Source: Bacilli bacterium (GTDB lineage: Bacteria > Bacillota_I > Bacilli_A > RF39 > UBA660). Taken from it: a stretch of DNA of 64,000 nucleotides. The DNA lies in the NCBI GenBank assembly GCA_022009835.1, contig CP091726.1:558001-622000 (forward strand), in the 5' to 3' direction. The position numbers were made by a program, and so were the translations under genes. This document shows, one piece after another, positions 61,545-64,000 of the stretch (position 1 is its first letter; every line of letters begins with the position of its first letter). The notes under the pieces were generated by a model. The model saw only the letters and a list, made by a program, of their open reading frames with translations, was not told where the DNA came from and did not search any database.

Positions 61545-64000
61545 ATGAAGAGAAGTGAAGTTGATAGAAGTAAATTATCTCCTATGATGAAGCACTATGT
61601 GGAATTAAAAGATAAATATGAAGATACAATAATCTTGTATCGATTAGGAGACTTTTATGAAATGTTTTTTGATGATGCTGAAGTAGTATCTCATGCTTTA
61701 GAATTAACATTAACTGGAAAATCTGCGGGTTTAGAAGAAAAGGTACCAATGTGTGGTATACCACACCATGCAGCAGAAGTATATATTGATAAACTAATAA
61801 AAAAGGGTTTTAAAGTAGCTATTTGTGAACAATTAGAAGATCCAAAGAATACTAAAGGAATAGTAAAAAGAGATATAATTGAGGTTATATCATCTGGTAC
61901 TATTATTAATGCTAATTCCTTAGATGAAAAAGAAAATAATTATATAGGTAGCTTATATAGTTTTGGTTATGGTTATGCTCTTACCTATTCTGATATAACA
62001 ACAGGAGAAGTGTATTCAGTACTAATAAATAGTGCTTCTGATGTTTTATATAAATTATTATCTTTAGAAATAAAAGAAATAATAACAAATAATGAAATGG
62101 ATAAAGCACTTATCTCAAAAATAAAGGCTCAAAAAATACCAGTAACAATAGAAGAGTATTATCTTACTGATAAATATCTTGAAGTTTATGAAAATATTGA
62201 AGATGATAGAATAATCAAATCAATACAATTACTATTATATTATTTAAGTGAAGTGCAAAAGAGAAATTTATCACATTTTTCAAAAAAAGTAATAATAAAA
62301 AAAGGATAATTCTTCTTTAATGATGGATATTCATACTAAAAGAAACTTAGAATTAACAGAATGCTTAAGAACTAAAGAAAGAATGTACTCACTATTATGG
62401 CTTTTAGATAATACAAAGACCGCTATGGGAAGTAGAAGACTTAAATACTTTATTGAAAATCCACTTGTTGATATAACAAAAATAAATGAAAGATATAATG
62501 TAGTATCCAAATTATTAGAAGAATTTATATTAGCGGACGAACTTCGTTCTGATTTATATGAAGTATATGATTTAGAGAGATTATGTGGAAGAATATCATT
62601 TGGATCTGCTAATGCCAAAGATTTATTACAATTAAAGAACTCTCTAAAGGTATTACCTAGTATTAAAGAAAAATTAGAAAAAATAAATTACTATGATGAG
62701 ATAAGACCATTAAATGAATTGTATGAATTATTGGAAAGAGCAATAAATGAAGATGCCCCTAATGGATTAAAAGATGGATTTCTTATTAAAGAAGGATATT
62801 CCAGTGAATTAGATGAACTTAAAAGTTTAAGTAAGGGTGGTAAAGACTTTATAAGTAATTTTGAAAGAGAAGAAAAAGAAAGAACAGGCATAAAAGGCTT
62901 AAAAGTAGGTTTTAATAAAGTATTTGGTTATTATATTGAAGTAAGTAATTCCTACCTATCAATGATTACTGATGATATGGGATATACTAGAAAACAAACA
63001 CTTGCTAATTGTGAGAGATTTATTAATCCAATATTAAAAAGAGAAAAAGAAGATATAATTTTATCATCAGAAGATAAAATAATCAATTTAGAATATAATT
63101 TATTTATTGAAATAAAGGGATAAATGTAAAGAATATATTGGTATATTACAAAATAATGCTAAGGTAATTAGTGAAATAGATGTATTAAGTTCTTTTGCTT
63201 ATGTCAGTGAAAAGTATGGTTATGTAAGACCAATATTAAATAGTACTAATGAAATTAAAATAATATCTTCTAGACATCCAGTTGTTGAAAATGTTTTAAA
63301 AGATGCTGAATATGTACCTAATGATATAATTATGGATAATAATACAGATATCATACTTATAACAGGTCCTAACATGGCAGGTAAGAGTACTTATATGCGA
63401 CAACTTGGTATTATTGCTATTATGGCACAAATAGGTTGTTTTGTACCTGCTGAAGAAGCAAGTTTACCAGTATTTGATAAAATATTTACTAGAATTGGAG
63501 CCTCTGATGATTTAGTAAGTGGTGAGTCTACCTTCATGGTAGAAATGATGGAGGCTTCTCGTGCTATTAAGAATGCTACAAGTAAAAGTTTGATTTTGTT
63601 TGATGAATTAGGTAGAGGAACCGCTACTTATGATGGAATGAGTTTAGCAGAAGCTATTCTAGAATATATTGCTAATAATATAAAATGTAAAACACTATTC
63701 TCAACCCACTATCATGAACTTACTGAAATGGAAAAGACATTGCCAAATTTAAAAAATAAACATGTATCCGCTATTGAAGAAAATGGTAATATTACATTTT
63801 TTTACATAAAGTAAAAAGATGGTTCAGTTGATAAAAGTTATGGTATTAATGTAGCCACACTAGCGGGTCTACCAAAAAGAAGTAATTGATAGAGCTAATA
63901 TTATTTTTAAAAAGAATATGAAACAAAAAGAAAATAAAAAAACATCTTCTGTTCAAATAGCCTTACCACTTAACTTTGAAGAAAAAGAAGAGTGTAGTTG
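61545..64000 (+). CDS. mutS: DNA mismatch repair protein MutS, frameshifted and cut by window end
   Basis: Mismatch-recognition ATPase. Domain I starts SPMMKHYVELK with the mismatch-reading FYE in RLGDFYEMFFDDA, then MCGIPHHAA; core lever region; YYIEVSNSYL; Walker A GPNMAGKSTYMRQ; LFDELGRGTATYDG as Walker B; STHYHEL. Start chosen at ATG 61545 (MKRSEVD) with AGAAGG upstream, not the upstream in-frame codon inside the promoter. Breaks near 62300, 63115, 63800, 63813 and 63875, each explained by one extra A or T. About 820 residues are present before the edge. Confidence 0.93.

Noticed and set aside
1..64000. UGA-Trp recoding as in Mycoplasma
   Set aside because: Trp positions of conserved proteins use TGG, and TGA serves as a true stop (e.g. 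21034, 53855). In-frame TGAs elsewhere follow homopolymer shifts.

Overview
The window is about 27% G+C, has Shine-Dalgarno-led genes in short operons, and uses the standard bacterial code: UGG is Trp and UGA ends several genes. The gene set (Spo0A, YutH-like and YlbJ-like sporulation proteins, EzrA, ParC/ParE, MurF, an LTA-synthase-type enzyme, RNase HIII, EcfA1-EcfA2-EcfT-TruA, sortase) points to an uncultured, gut-type, AT-rich member of the Bacilli close to the base of the Mollicutes (RF39-like). The genus cannot be named from sequence alone.

Layout. 0.1-5.2 kb: sortase, large VWA/MucBP adhesin, hydrolase and DUF3298-type protein. 5.4-11.7 kb: parC, murF, LTA-synthase-like gene, NifU-like protein, S1-domain protein. 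11.75-12.9 kb: five-tRNA operon in which tRNA-Thr(UGU) is split by a group I intron carrying an HNH endonuclease gene. 13-18 kb: yutH-like gene, pgk, tpiA, spo0A, SH3-domain membrane protein. 18.2-21.2 kb: a diversity-generating retroelement (DGR)-like locus with a variable surface protein, a non-coding Asn-codon-rich template repeat, structured RNA and two MutS-N-like small proteins, but no visible reverse transcriptase. 21.4-22.8 kb: Rpn-like nuclease and partial copy. 22.9-31.7 kb: parE, LRR protein, cdsA, rseP, rnhC, AMP-forming ligase. 31.9-41.2 kb: degenerate sensor kinase, ECF transporter core, truA, HAD hydrolase, hisS, ezrA. 41.3-46.6 kb: Asn-rich proteins, rhomboid protease, and a second surface protein whose C-terminus matches the template repeat 26 kb away. 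46.7-64 kb: radical SAM protein, MFS remnant, two M23 peptidases, P-type ATPase, obgE, prsA-like gene, hendecad coiled-coil protein, tRNA-Glu, metallopeptidase, ylbJ-like gene, sepM/ylbL, mutS (cut by the window end).

Three systems stand out. (1) The DGR-like locus: in the first 69 aligned bases, 16 of 20 differences between template and distant variable region fall on template adenines. (2) A four-copy intergenic element with a conserved 5' core followed by two abutting hairpins whose stems covary while loops are conserved; two copies sit just upstream of the parC and parE promoters. (3) A group I intron between nucleotides 36 and 37 of tRNA-Thr(UGU).

Many genes, including essential ones (pgk, hisS, parE, obgE, mutS), are interrupted by lesions in A/T homopolymers, mostly net +1. 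They are annotated here as single genes spanning the breaks. The most likely cause is long-read sequence error, so frameshifted genes should not be read as decayed without checking.
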